Source: a virus. Taken from it: DNA of 41,901 bases. The position numbers and the translations under genes were made by a program. Positions 29,757-36,580 of the stretch are shown here, one piece after another. Every line of letters starts with the position of its first letter. Position 1 is the stretch's first letter. The stretch is taken from positions 1 to 41,901 of the IMG/VR virus record IMGVR_UViG_3300017951_000030; one strand, written 5' to 3'. Below the pieces are notes generated by a model. That model saw only the letters and a list, made by a program, of their open reading frames with translations, made no database searches and was not told the DNA's origin.

Positions 29757-30259
29757 AAAATATAATGAACGTTGCAATATTACTTGCACTAGTATCAATA
29801 GGCTTTGTCGGCCAAATTAATGCAATAAATGTAACAGATGAACAAGCAGAGGCAAGATTTTGTCTAGCACAGAACATATATTTTGAATCAGCCAATCAAC
29901 CATATGCAGGTAGAGTGGCAGTCGCAAACGTTGTTATGAATAGGGTAGAGGATTTACAGTTCCCTGATACAGTTTGCGGTGTAATATATCAAGCGAAACT
30001 AAGAGAAAACTGGAAAGGCAATATGGTTCCTGTAAGAAATCAATGTCAGTTCAGTTGGTATTGTGATGGTAAGTCGGATGAACCCACGGATTCAGTTACG
30101 TGGATGGAATCTTTACGTATCGCACATTTAGTATTGACAGGCACAGTGCCTGACTTAACGGAGGGAGCTCTGTATTATCATGCAGATTTTGTATCACCAT
30201 ATTGGGCTCCATATTTAACCAAGGTTGTTACTATAGACAACCACATTTTTTATAAGTAG
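29753..30259 (+). CDS. Secreted SleB-like cell wall hydrolase
   Basis: 168 residues. Residues 1-24 form a signal peptide ending in QINA. The mature part has the Hydrolase_2 (SleB) pattern: CLAQNIYFESANQPYAGRVA with the catalytic-type Glu, VANVVMNRV, FPDTVCGVIYQA and CQFSWYCDGK. SleB enzymes cut peptidoglycan glycan strands. It could be the endolysin, exported by the host Sec system, so a classical holin may not be needed. I choose ATG 29753 (GGAGG nine bases upstream, ATGA overlap) over 29732. It sits under an early-type promoter. Confidence 0.88.
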   Translation: MKNIMNVAILLALVSIGFVGQINAINVTDEQAEARFCLAQNIYFESANQPYAGRVAVANVVMNRVEDLQFPDTVCGVIYQAKLRENWKGNMVPVRNQCQFSWYCDGKSDEPTDSVTWMESLRIAHLVLTGTVPDLTEGALYYHADFVSPYWAPYLTKVVTIDNHIFYK

Positions 30260-30265
30260 AGTAAT

Positions 30266-30511
30266 ATGAGAAAAGACGGATTTCAAGACCAATACGAAAC
30301 AGTATGTGAAGTGACTTGCATTGATAATGGCAGATCAATGGAAGTAGATGTAATTAACTTTAGGCCAGAACATTCTTGCAAGATACTGGTAGAAAAAAAG
30401 ATTGATGTTTTTCTCAAGTATAATGCCAAGCATGATCTATATGTAGGATCAAAAGCAGGTATGGACTTTACAACAAAAGGCCCATCATATATTGGGTCAT
30501 TTAGATATTAA
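30266..30511 (+). CDS. Protein of unknown function
   Basis: 81 residues beginning six bases after the hydrolase stop. A strand-rich pattern: YETVCEVTCIDNGRSMEVDV, HSCKILVEKKIDVFLKYN and DLYVGSKAGMDFTTKGP, suggesting a small beta-barrel. Two Cys lie in the N-terminal half. No signal peptide. I do not recognise a family; it is part of the operon 28729-32057. Confidence 0.7.
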   Translation: MRKDGFQDQYETVCEVTCIDNGRSMEVDVINFRPEHSCKILVEKKIDVFLKYNAKHDLYVGSKAGMDFTTKGPSYIGSFRY

Positions 30512-30520
30512 GGAGAATTA

Positions 30521-30949
30521 ATGTATCAGTATAAAGCATATGTAACGAAAGTAGTAGATGGAGACACGGTCGATGTAGATGTCGATTTAGGTTTCGGAAT
30601 GATTTATAAGAAGCAAAGAGTCAGAATGGTGGGAATAGATACACCCGAATCAAGAACAAGAGATTTAGAAGAAAAGTTTTTTGGAAAGGCTTCTAAGGCT
30701 CATCTTAAAAAACTGTTAGAACAAAACGACAATAAAGTTTATTTAACATCACATGATAAAGGTAAGTTTGGCCGTATTCTAGGCGACTTGCGTTTAACAC
30801 ATGATGCAGATAAAACTGTTAATCAAATAATGATTGACGATTTTCATGCTGTTGAATATTACGGCGGGAATAAAGAGCTTACTGAAAAGGCTCATTTGGA
30901 GAATAGAGTAGCACTTGGACTTAAAGGGCTAGTTTATGTTAAAGATTAA
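30521..30949 (+). CDS. SNase-like nuclease (thermonuclease family)
   Basis: 142 residues, the size of mature staphylococcal nuclease. VVDGDTV (Asp13, Asp15), RVRMVGIDTPE (Arg35, Asp40, Glu43) and KFGR (Arg85) are the metal-binding and catalytic residues of the family. It hydrolyses DNA or RNA with calcium. There is no signal peptide, so it probably acts in the host cytoplasm, perhaps on host nucleic acid. AAGGAG lies just before the ATG. Confidence 0.92.
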   Translation: MYQYKAYVTKVVDGDTVDVDVDLGFGMIYKKQRVRMVGIDTPESRTRDLEEKFFGKASKAHLKKLLEQNDNKVYLTSHDKGKFGRILGDLRLTHDADKTVNQIMIDDFHAVEYYGGNKELTEKAHLENRVALGLKGLVYVKD

Positions 30950-30969
30950 TTATATTATGGAGAAAAATT

Positions 30970-31638
30970 ATGGCTTATCCTAAAGCATACATGGAAACAC
31001 TTGGATCATACGTCTATGGATATTATCCTGAAGGACTGAGTGGTCAAGCAGAATATATTGGTAAAGGGGTAGACACACGTTGTCTAGCTCATGTAAAAGA
31101 TAAAAACCAAGACCCGGCAAATCTTTATATCTTAGGTAGAAACCTAGAGAAGTATGCCAAATCAACACCAGCAGAAGAGATTGCATCTTTTGCCGCAGAG
31201 GCAGCAATCATTGCGATTACTAATCCTAAACTGAATAGTGTTTCGGGTAGATATGGAGACCTATGGAAACCAGAAAGACTTGACGACTTATATCAAGAAT
31301 GGAAGAAACAACAAATCAATCCAGTAAAAGAATCAATGAGATTTTATAATGATCACCCAGAAATCCAAGAGCATGTTAAAGGCATGTGGGCAACGGGTAA
31401 CTCATTTGTATTTACTTCGCCAACTTCAAATGGAATTGAATATATACTAAACGTGACTCCAGAAGTAGATGGGTTTGTTCCAGTTGTTAAAGTTAAATTC
31501 TCTAGGGATAAGAGAGAAGAGCTAAGAGAAAAGTGGATTAAAGATAATGATTCAGAATATAATCTAAGTGCAGATGGAGAAATGGTAAACGTAACAGGAT
31601 TAACAGTGGAGAAAGCCATAGAGCTTTGGATGTCATGA
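30970..31638 (+). CDS. GIY-YIG-domain protein
   Basis: 222 residues. The N-terminal domain has YVYGYYP (14-20), AEYIGKG (27-33), Arg37, His41 and an acidic helix with Glu77 (SFAAEAAII), matching GIY-YIG nucleases of the LEM-3-like type rather than typical homing enzymes. The C-terminal 120 residues contain a strand-rich domain, SNGIEYILNVTPEVDGFVPV, of unknown role. It is embedded in an operon (31635 start overlaps its stop as ATGA), so it does not look like an intruding homing gene. Confidence 0.75.
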   Translation: MAYPKAYMETLGSYVYGYYPEGLSGQAEYIGKGVDTRCLAHVKDKNQDPANLYILGRNLEKYAKSTPAEEIASFAAEAAIIAITNPKLNSVSGRYGDLWKPERLDDLYQEWKKQQINPVKESMRFYNDHPEIQEHVKGMWATGNSFVFTSPTSNGIEYILNVTPEVDGFVPVVKVKFSRDKREELREKWIKDNDSEYNLSADGEMVNVTGLTVEKAIELWMS

Positions 31639-32057
31639 GAGTAGGAATTACAGCATCAACATTTGACTTGCTACATGCAGGTCATTGTGCTATGTTAAGA
31701 GAAGCAAAAACACAATGTGATTATCTTATTTGTGCACTACAAAATGACCCATCATTAGATAGACCAGATAAGAATAAACCAATTCAAAATATAGTAGAAA
31801 GACAAGCGCAACTAGCCGCAATTAAATATGTGGATGAAATCCTAGTATATAATACCGAACTAGAGTTGCTCGATATTCTAGCCATGTATGACATTGATGT
31901 CAAAATTATGGGTGTTGAATATAGAGACAAAGACTTTACAGGTAAGGATATGTGCCAAAAAAGAGGCATTGAATTCTACTTTAATAAGCGAGATCATCGC
32001 TTTTCAACAACAAACTTACGCGAAAGAATTGAACAAAACACTTTACAATCTGAGTGA
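31635..32057 (+). CDS. Cytidylyltransferase-like nucleotidyltransferase
   Basis: 140 residues. The HxGH motif is His14-Ala-Gly-His17 in TFDLLHAGH, and the C-terminal FSTTNLRERI corresponds to the STTxLxxRI motif of glycerol-3-phosphate cytidylyltransferase and RfaE/HldE-type enzymes. It should join a nucleotide to a phosphorylated polyol or sugar, and thus belongs functionally with the UDP-sugar genes of this operon. Start 31635 is chosen for its ATGA overlap with the preceding stop; the in-frame TTG at 31626 is less likely. Confidence 0.87.
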   Translation: MRVGITASTFDLLHAGHCAMLREAKTQCDYLICALQNDPSLDRPDKNKPIQNIVERQAQLAAIKYVDEILVYNTELELLDILAMYDIDVKIMGVEYRDKDFTGKDMCQKRGIEFYFNKRDHRFSTTNLRERIEQNTLQSE

Positions 32058-32070
32058 ATTGTAGTATAAT
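32042..32070 (+). promoter_or_regulatory. Early-type promoter for rpsU-uvsX
   Basis: TTTACA at 32042-32047 inside the end of the nucleotidyltransferase gene, 17-base spacer, TATAAT at 32065-32070 with GTAG; AAAACAC lies before the -35. Confidence 0.9.
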
Positions 32071-32097
32071 ATACTTAATATTAAAACAGGAGAATAT

Positions 32098-32364
32098 ATG
32101 CCGTCAATAGATTTAAGACCTAGGAAAAGACACCCTAAGGATAAAAGACCAGCAAAACCAATGCCGTTTGACGTAGCCCTAAGAAAATTTAGAAAGGCTG
32201 TTGAACGCGCTGGTATTTTGCAAGATGTTCGTAGAAAGGAGTTCTATGAAAAACCTACTGCGAAAAGAAAACGTAAAAAGGCCGAAGCCGTCGCAAGATG
32301 GAGAAAGAAAGAAAGGGCCATTGAAATGCAATTAGGTACTGGTAGTACCAGGAGAAAAAGATAA
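32098..32364 (+). CDS. rpsU: Ribosomal protein bS21
   Basis: 88 residues. From residue 22 the sequence [19 protein letters not shown], then [20 protein letters not shown] follows bacterial bS21 almost without gaps (PFDVALRRFKR..., VRRREFYEKPT...). bS21 is a small-subunit protein near the anti-Shine-Dalgarno region that helps start translation. Phage copies, known from marine phages, may replace the host protein and favour phage messages. It has an extended basic N-terminus and C-terminus compared with the 71-residue E. coli protein. First gene after a strong early promoter; AGGAG precedes the ATG and TAATG couples it to uvsX. Confidence 0.96.
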   Translation: MPSIDLRPRKRHPKDKRPAKPMPFDVALRKFRKAVERAGILQDVRRKEFYEKPTAKRKRKKAEAVARWRKKERAIEMQLGTGSTRRKR

Positions 32365-33419
32365 TGTCAGTAATGGATAAATTAAAAAAGAATTCTAAGA
32401 TCAAGACAACCAATGTATTGTCTAAATCAGTATTCTTTACAGAAAAAGATATGGTACCAACTGAAGTACCAATGGTAAACGTAGCTCTATCTGGAGATAC
32501 GGAAGGTGGTCTTACATCAGGACTAACAGTTCTTGCAGGGCCTAGTAAACACTTTAAAACTTCTTTTGCCCTACTTATGGCAGGTGCGTATATGAAGGAA
32601 CATGAAGATTCAGTATTATTATTTTATGATTCAGAGTTTGGTTCACCACAATCATACTTCGAAGCATTTGGTATTGATACTGATAGAGTATTGCATACTC
32701 CAATTACAGATGTGGAACAACTCAAGTTTGACCTAGTATCACAATTAGATAATATAGAAAGAGGTGATAAGGTAGTTATTGTAATTGATTCTATCGGTAA
32801 CCTAGCATCTAAGAAAGAGCTAGAAGATGCTCTTAGTGAAAAATCAGTTGCAGATATGTCCAGGGCAAAAGCACTGAAAGGATTATTCAGAATGGTTACT
32901 CCTTATTTAACCATGAAGAATGTTCCACTTCTCGCAGTTAACCATACTTACCAAGAGATTGGTCTATTCCCTAAAGCTATCGTATCAGGTGGTACAGGAA
33001 TTTACTACTCAGCAGATAACATCTGGATTCTTGGCCGTAGACAAAATAAGACAGGTTCAGATGTAACAGGTTATGACTTTATTATCAATGTAGAGAAGTC
33101 AAGATTTGTAAAAGAGAAGTCAAAGATTCCAGTATCAGTTTCATGGGAAGGTGGTATTGAAACTTATTCAGGCTTACTAGATATTGCCTTGGCAGGTGGA
33201 TATGTGGTTAAACCTACAGTCGGTTGGTATTCAAGAGTAGATCAAGCTACTGGCGAAGTATTACAGCCAAAAGTAAGACAGAAAGATACACTTACTAAAG
33301 AATTTTGGGATCCAATCTTTAATGAAACAGACTTCAAAAAGTTTATTAAATCTTACTATCAGATAGGACATAAACCTTTGTTAGAAATTGATTTAGAAAC
33401 CACTTTACAAGAGGAGTAA
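32364..33419 (+). CDS. uvsX: UvsX RecA-like recombinase
   Basis: 351 residues (T4 391). Strand-exchange protein that works with UvsY. Walker A is AGPSKHFKTS with Lys65, close to T4 UvsX. Further blocks are LLFYDSEFGSP, the Walker B-like VVIVIDSIGNLASKKE, and VNHTYQEIG. The C-terminal tail is acidic, ending LEIDLETTLQEE. The start overlaps rpsU as TAATG. Its final codons contain a -35 box and the ribosome site of the next gene. Confidence 0.96.
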   Translation: MSVMDKLKKNSKIKTTNVLSKSVFFTEKDMVPTEVPMVNVALSGDTEGGLTSGLTVLAGPSKHFKTSFALLMAGAYMKEHEDSVLLFYDSEFGSPQSYFEAFGIDTDRVLHTPITDVEQLKFDLVSQLDNIERGDKVVIVIDSIGNLASKKELEDALSEKSVADMSRAKALKGLFRMVTPYLTMKNVPLLAVNHTYQEIGLFPKAIVSGGTGIYYSADNIWILGRRQNKTGSDVTGYDFIINVEKSRFVKEKSKIPVSVSWEGGIETYSGLLDIALAGGYVVKPTVGWYSRVDQATGEVLQPKVRQKDTLTKEFWDPIFNETDFKKFIKSYYQIGHKPLLEIDLETTLQEE

Positions 33420-33432
33420 AATGGAGTATAAT
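33404..33432 (+). promoter_or_regulatory. Early-type promoter spanning the uvsX/33421 junction
   Basis: TTTACA at 33404-33409 in the last uvsX codons, 17-base spacer, TATAAT at 33427-33432 within codons 3-4 of the next gene. A transcript would start near 33439, past that gene's ATG, so it would serve helicase gene 41 and later genes. Confidence 0.65.
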
Positions 33433-33777
33433 ATAACTAACAAAGATTATACTTTGGTCGAAAACGATAGTGGAGAACTAGCAGACTTCTATGGTATCAG
33501 ACTAAAGACTGGCAAATGGAAAAATGTAATCTTCGTTTATGGTAAAGTATCCGTAAAAGAAGATCAGACAAATGATACAGCAACATTATCATTTACATAC
33601 ACTATCCAAGACCCAGTCGATCATGATATAGATAAACTGCAAAGTGATCCAGATTTTAATAACTACCTAGGTGCTTTGTTACAACATATTATTTCAGAAA
33701 ACCTAGAGAACAAAGAGGCACAAATTGGATTTAAAACATCAACTACCGACACACATACTGAGCAACTTACTGAATAA
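33421..33777 (+). CDS. Conserved-type protein between uvsX and gene 41
   Basis: 118 residues with GAGGAG seven to ten bases upstream, inside uvsX. Strand-rich: DYTLVENDSGELADFYGIRL, KTGKWKNVIFVYGKVSVKED and TATLSFTYTIQDP, followed by a helix, DFNNYLGALLQHIISENL. No catalytic motif. Small proteins at this position are common in marine T4-like phages, without known function. Its 3' end overlaps gene 41 by 53 bases. A promoter lies across its start codon. Confidence 0.8.
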   Translation: MEYNITNKDYTLVENDSGELADFYGIRLKTGKWKNVIFVYGKVSVKEDQTNDTATLSFTYTIQDPVDHDIDKLQSDPDFNNYLGALLQHIISENLENKEAQIGFKTSTTDTHTEQLTE

Positions 33778-35116
33778 CGAGAGTTATTGCAGAAGAGTTA
33801 TTCCGTATATCAAACCCGAATATTTCGAGGGTGAGCATCGTACAGTATTTAATCTAGTTGCACAGTTTGTTGGCAAACACAATAAACTACCAACAGCAAG
33901 TATCTTAGAACTAGAACTTAGAAAGCTCGATGCACATGATGATTTATTAAATAATGCATCACAGTTGGTAAAAGTATTACAAGCAGAAGAAATAATTGAT
34001 ACAGATTATCTTATTAAAGAAAGTGAAAAGTGGTGTAGAGATAGAGCAGTATATTTGGCAATTATGGATTCCATTGGTATCATTGATGGAAAGGATAAAA
34101 ATAGAACAGACGGCGCTATTCCAGAAATACTATCAGATGCTCTAGGTGTTTCATTTGATCAAGCCATTGGTCATGATTATATTGATAATTCAGATGAACG
34201 ATTTGATTTCTATAATACGAAAGAAGATAGGACTCCATTTGATTTAGATTATTTTAATAAGATCACTAAAGGCGGCTTACCTAATAAAACACTGAACATT
34301 GCTTTGGCAGGAACAGGTGTAGGTAAGTCCCTCTTTATGTGTCATTGTGCTGCATCAGTATTACAACAAGGTAAGAATGTGCTGTATGTAACAATGGAAA
34401 TGGCAGAAGAAAGAATTGCAGAACGTATCGATGCCAATCTAATGGACTTACCAATAGAACAACTCGCAAGAATTAATAAATCAACATTCGATAGTAAAAT
34501 ACAAAAGATCGCACAGGCATCTATAGGGAAACTTATTATTAAAGAATATCCCACAGGTGCCGCTCATACGGGTCATTTTAGGGCATTACTTAATGAACTA
34601 AAGATGAAAAAGAACTTCCGTCCGGATATGATATATATAGATTATCTTAATATATGTGCGTCTAGCCGTATGAAAGGGCTGGGTGGAAGTATAAATAGTT
34701 ATTCTTACATCAAGGCAATTGCAGAAGAACTGCGTGGTCTTGCTGTAGAATTTAATGTTCCGATAGTATCGGCAACTCAAACTACCAGATCAGGATTTGG
34801 TAATACAGATGTCGGACTTGAAGACACGTCAGAGTCATTCGGGCTTCCTGCCACGGCTGACCTTATGTTCGCTCTTATTTCAACAGAAGAGCTTGAGGAC
34901 TTGGGCCAGATTATGGTAAAACAATTGAAAAATCGTTATAACGATCCGACCAAATACAAGAGATTTGTTGTCGGTATAGATAGAAGTCGGATGAAACTTT
35001 TTGACGTAGAAGAAAGTGCACAACAGGACTTAGTCGCCGAGAGTGTGCCTGATAAACCAATAGCAACGTGGGGCGACAGAGAAACCAAAGACACGTTTGC
35101 TGAATTTAAAATATAG
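33725..35116 (+). CDS. gp41: Replicative DNA helicase gp41
   Basis: 463 residues (T4 475). DnaB-like hexameric helicase that travels with the primase. The N-terminal ILSNLLNNESYCRRVIPYIK (then PEYFEGEHRTVFNL) aligns with T4 gp41; Walker A is AGTGVGKS with Lys201, followed by VLYVTMEMAEERI, the Walker B DMIYIDYLNIC, and VSATQTTRSG. The likely start is TTG at 33725, with AGAGG seven bases upstream, inside the preceding gene; no ATG is available before the conserved region. Confidence 0.95.
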   Translation: MDLKHQLPTHILSNLLNNESYCRRVIPYIKPEYFEGEHRTVFNLVAQFVGKHNKLPTASILELELRKLDAHDDLLNNASQLVKVLQAEEIIDTDYLIKESEKWCRDRAVYLAIMDSIGIIDGKDKNRTDGAIPEILSDALGVSFDQAIGHDYIDNSDERFDFYNTKEDRTPFDLDYFNKITKGGLPNKTLNIALAGTGVGKSLFMCHCAASVLQQGKNVLYVTMEMAEERIAERIDANLMDLPIEQLARINKSTFDSKIQKIAQASIGKLIIKEYPTGAAHTGHFRALLNELKMKKNFRPDMIYIDYLNICASSRMKGLGGSINSYSYIKAIAEELRGLAVEFNVPIVSATQTTRSGFGNTDVGLEDTSESFGLPATADLMFALISTEELEDLGQIMVKQLKNRYNDPTKYKRFVVGIDRSRMKLFDVEESAQQDLVAESVPDKPIATWGDRETKDTFAEFKI

Positions 35117-35126
35117 GAGAAAATAT

Positions 35127-35306
35127 ATGGATATGTTACTAAAAGCTAAAGACTGGGTCGTAGCAAGACTTGGTGAAAGAACATCTTGGGATGGACTAGC
35201 ACTTATTGGAGCTTGTGGCGCAGTATTACTATTTGGCGGACTTGCCAAGTTACTAGCCTGGGTTGGATTACTTTGGGGTGTATACACATTGGTAAAGAGT
35301 GACTAA
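35127..35306 (+). CDS. Small membrane protein after gene 41
   Basis: 59 residues. MDMLLKAKDWVVARLGERTS is amphipathic, followed by two hydrophobic stretches, about residues 22-40 and 42-56 (LALIGACGAVLLFGGLAKLL, AWVGLLWGVYTLV). Similar small proteins occur in marine T4-like phages. It could be a holin or another membrane factor, but nothing shows this. Start 35127 is chosen because AGGAG is seven bases upstream; the longer in-frame ORF from 35097 overlaps gene 41. Confidence 0.75.
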   Translation: MDMLLKAKDWVVARLGERTSWDGLALIGACGAVLLFGGLAKLLAWVGLLWGVYTLVKSD

Positions 35307-35312
35307 TAATAT

Positions 35313-35972
35313 ATGTTTGACGTGAAACTTATATCATATTCGCAACCACCTGCAGAGGTTGAGTTAAATCCCGATCTACTGCAGATGGTTGCCTATTCTG
35401 CTAGAGTCAGTAACCCTAGCAATCAACACAACGAAGAAACTTCCGAAAAACTTGTTAAGTATTTAATTAAACACAAACACTGGAGCCCATTAGAAATGGT
35501 AAGTGCTTGTTTAGAGATTAACTGCCCAAGAGATATCGCAAGACAAATTCTTCGACACAGGTCTTTCTCATTCCAAGAATTCAGCCAAAGATATGCTGAT
35601 CCTACGGAAGACCTTAATTTTGTCACAAGAGAAGCAAGATTACAAGATACTAAAAATAGGCAGAACTCTATAGAGATACCTATGGAAGATTCAATTAATT
35701 ATGTATGGGAATCATACCAAGAAGTAATTATTGAAAGATGTAAAAAGGCTTACGACTGGGCAATCAAAGCAGGAATTGCAAAAGAACAGGCCAGGGCTGT
35801 GTTACCCGAAGGTCTTACAATGTCACGTATGTATGTAAATGGAACTCTACGCTCTTGGATCCATTACATAGAATTAAGAAGTGCCAATGGTACTCAAAAA
35901 GAGCATATGGATATCGCCAAAGCAGTTGGTGATGTAATCTATAAAATCTTTCCAGTGGACGATGTAGTATAA
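35313..35972 (+). CDS. thyX: FAD-dependent thymidylate synthase ThyX
   Basis: 219 residues, the usual size. It makes dTMP from dUMP with methylene-tetrahydrofolate and FAD. The signature RHR-x7-S is Arg81-His82-Arg83 ... Ser91, followed by QRYAD; the C-terminal RSWIHYIELRSANGTQKEH block gives dUMP-binding arginines. Marine T4-like phages commonly carry it for DNA synthesis in AT-rich genomes. A related role in making a hydroxymethylated pyrimidine cannot be excluded but has no sequence support. The ribosome site is weak. Confidence 0.95.
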   Translation: MFDVKLISYSQPPAEVELNPDLLQMVAYSARVSNPSNQHNEETSEKLVKYLIKHKHWSPLEMVSACLEINCPRDIARQILRHRSFSFQEFSQRYADPTEDLNFVTREARLQDTKNRQNSIEIPMEDSINYVWESYQEVIIERCKKAYDWAIKAGIAKEQARAVLPEGLTMSRMYVNGTLRSWIHYIELRSANGTQKEHMDIAKAVGDVIYKIFPVDDVV

Positions 35973-35977
35973 TACAT

Positions 35978-36053
35978 GGGGCTATAGCTCAGTAGGGAGA
36001 GCGACTGGTTTGCAACCAGTAGGTCGGGGGTTCGATTCCCTCTAGCTCCACCA
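35978..36053 (+). tRNA. tRNA-Ala (anticodon TGC)
   Basis: Acceptor GGGGCTA (35978-35984) pairs with TAGCTCC (36043-36049) with one G-U, discriminator A, encoded CCA at 36051-36053. The anticodon stem ACTGG/CCAGT encloses TTTGCAA with anticodon TGC at 36011-36013; the T arm has GGTTCGATTCC. It begins five bases after the thyX stop and is probably cut from the same transcript. Confidence 0.97.
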
Positions 36054-36060
36054 TTATTGC

Positions 36061-36081
36061 GAAAAAAGTACCACTTTTTTC
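36061..36081. terminator. AT-rich hairpin after tRNA-Ala
   Basis: GAAAAAAGT (36061-36069) and ACTTTTTTC (36073-36081) are a perfect 9-bp inverted repeat with a three-base loop and a T run, directly after the tRNA. Probably a bidirectional terminator. Confidence 0.7.
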
Positions 36082-36091
36082 AGCAAAACAC

Positions 36092-36121
36092 TTTACAAGC
36101 CTCTCCTTTTTGTAGTATAAT
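36092..36121 (+). promoter_or_regulatory. Early-type promoter for the gene at 36147
   Basis: TTTACA at 36092-36097, 18-base spacer (one longer than usual), TATAAT at 36116-36121 with TGTAG before it; GCAAAACAC lies before the -35. Confidence 0.85.
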
Positions 36122-36146
36122 TATATTATAAATTAAAAGGAGAACG

Positions 36147-36464
36147 ATGAAAGATAAAAACCCATTTAACAGTAACTATCCATCAGTAGATAGATTTTCA
36201 GATTACGGCGTCAGGATTGGAGATGCAGTAGAGTATAGAATACCTGGTTCAAGTGATTACACTAGAGGCTATATTTCAGAATTACGTGAAGATAGAATCA
36301 ACGTAAGAACATATACAAACGGACAATTTGAAACAGAAGCTAGATTACCTAAAAGTTTATTTGATGAGTTTAAATTGGAAATCTTTGATGATAACAGAGG
36401 ATGCGATAATTCAGCAATTGGACTATCAGGATGCTATGAACCATGGAGAAGAATGTGGCATTAA
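36147..36464 (+). CDS. Protein of unknown function
   Basis: 105 residues, ribosome site AAAGGAG, own early promoter. A central barrel-like stretch, VRIGDAVEYRIPGSS, then DYTRGYISELREDRINVRTY, resembles small SH3-like folds that bind nucleic acid or protein, but this is only a pattern. C-terminal part has two Cys (GCDNSAIGLSGCYEPW). Not recognised. Confidence 0.72.
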   Translation: MKDKNPFNSNYPSVDRFSDYGVRIGDAVEYRIPGSSDYTRGYISELREDRINVRTYTNGQFETEARLPKSLFDEFKLEIFDDNRGCDNSAIGLSGCYEPWRRMWH

Positions 36465-36465
36465 T

Positions 36466-36483
36466 TGTTACATTTATGTTACA
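36466..36483 (+). repeat. 18-base intergenic repeat, copy 3
   Basis: TGTTACATTTATGTTACA, identical to 13262-13279 and 15531-15548, two bases after a stop codon. Here it joins a hairpin: TGTTACA (36477-36483) pairs with TGTAACA (36488-36494), and a larger arm AATTGTTACA (36463-36472) pairs with TGTAACAATT (36488-36497). A T7 run follows at 36504-36511, so it may terminate transcription. Confidence 0.85.
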
Positions 36484-36520
36484 ATCGTGTAACAATTGTG
36501 TAAATTTTTTTAAAAAACAC

Positions 36521-36549
36521 TTTACAAGCCATGCAAAACCAGTTATAAT
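36521..36549 (+). promoter_or_regulatory. Early-type promoter for the gene at 36581
   Basis: TTTACA at 36521-36526, 17-base spacer, TATAAT at 36544-36549. The segment 36513-36550 is identical to 15576-15613. Confidence 0.88.
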
Positions 36550-36580
36550 AGTAGAGTAAATTAAATAAATGGAGTAAATT

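Noticed and set aside
30970-31638. GIY-YIG gene as a homing endonuclease insertion
   Set aside because: It is embedded in the operon with an ATGA overlap to the next gene, and no interrupted or intron-containing gene is visible nearby.
35313-35972. ThyX C-terminal EHM in place of the more common EIR/EIQ, as a hint of altered chemistry
   Set aside because: The RHRx7S signature and the binding arginines are intact, and variation at this site is known in ThyX. Not enough to propose a hydroxymethylase.
35968-35973. TATAAT preceded by GTAG just before tRNA-Ala
   Set aside because: It is formed by the last thyX codons and stop, has no -35 at the right distance, and a start from it would fall inside the tRNA.
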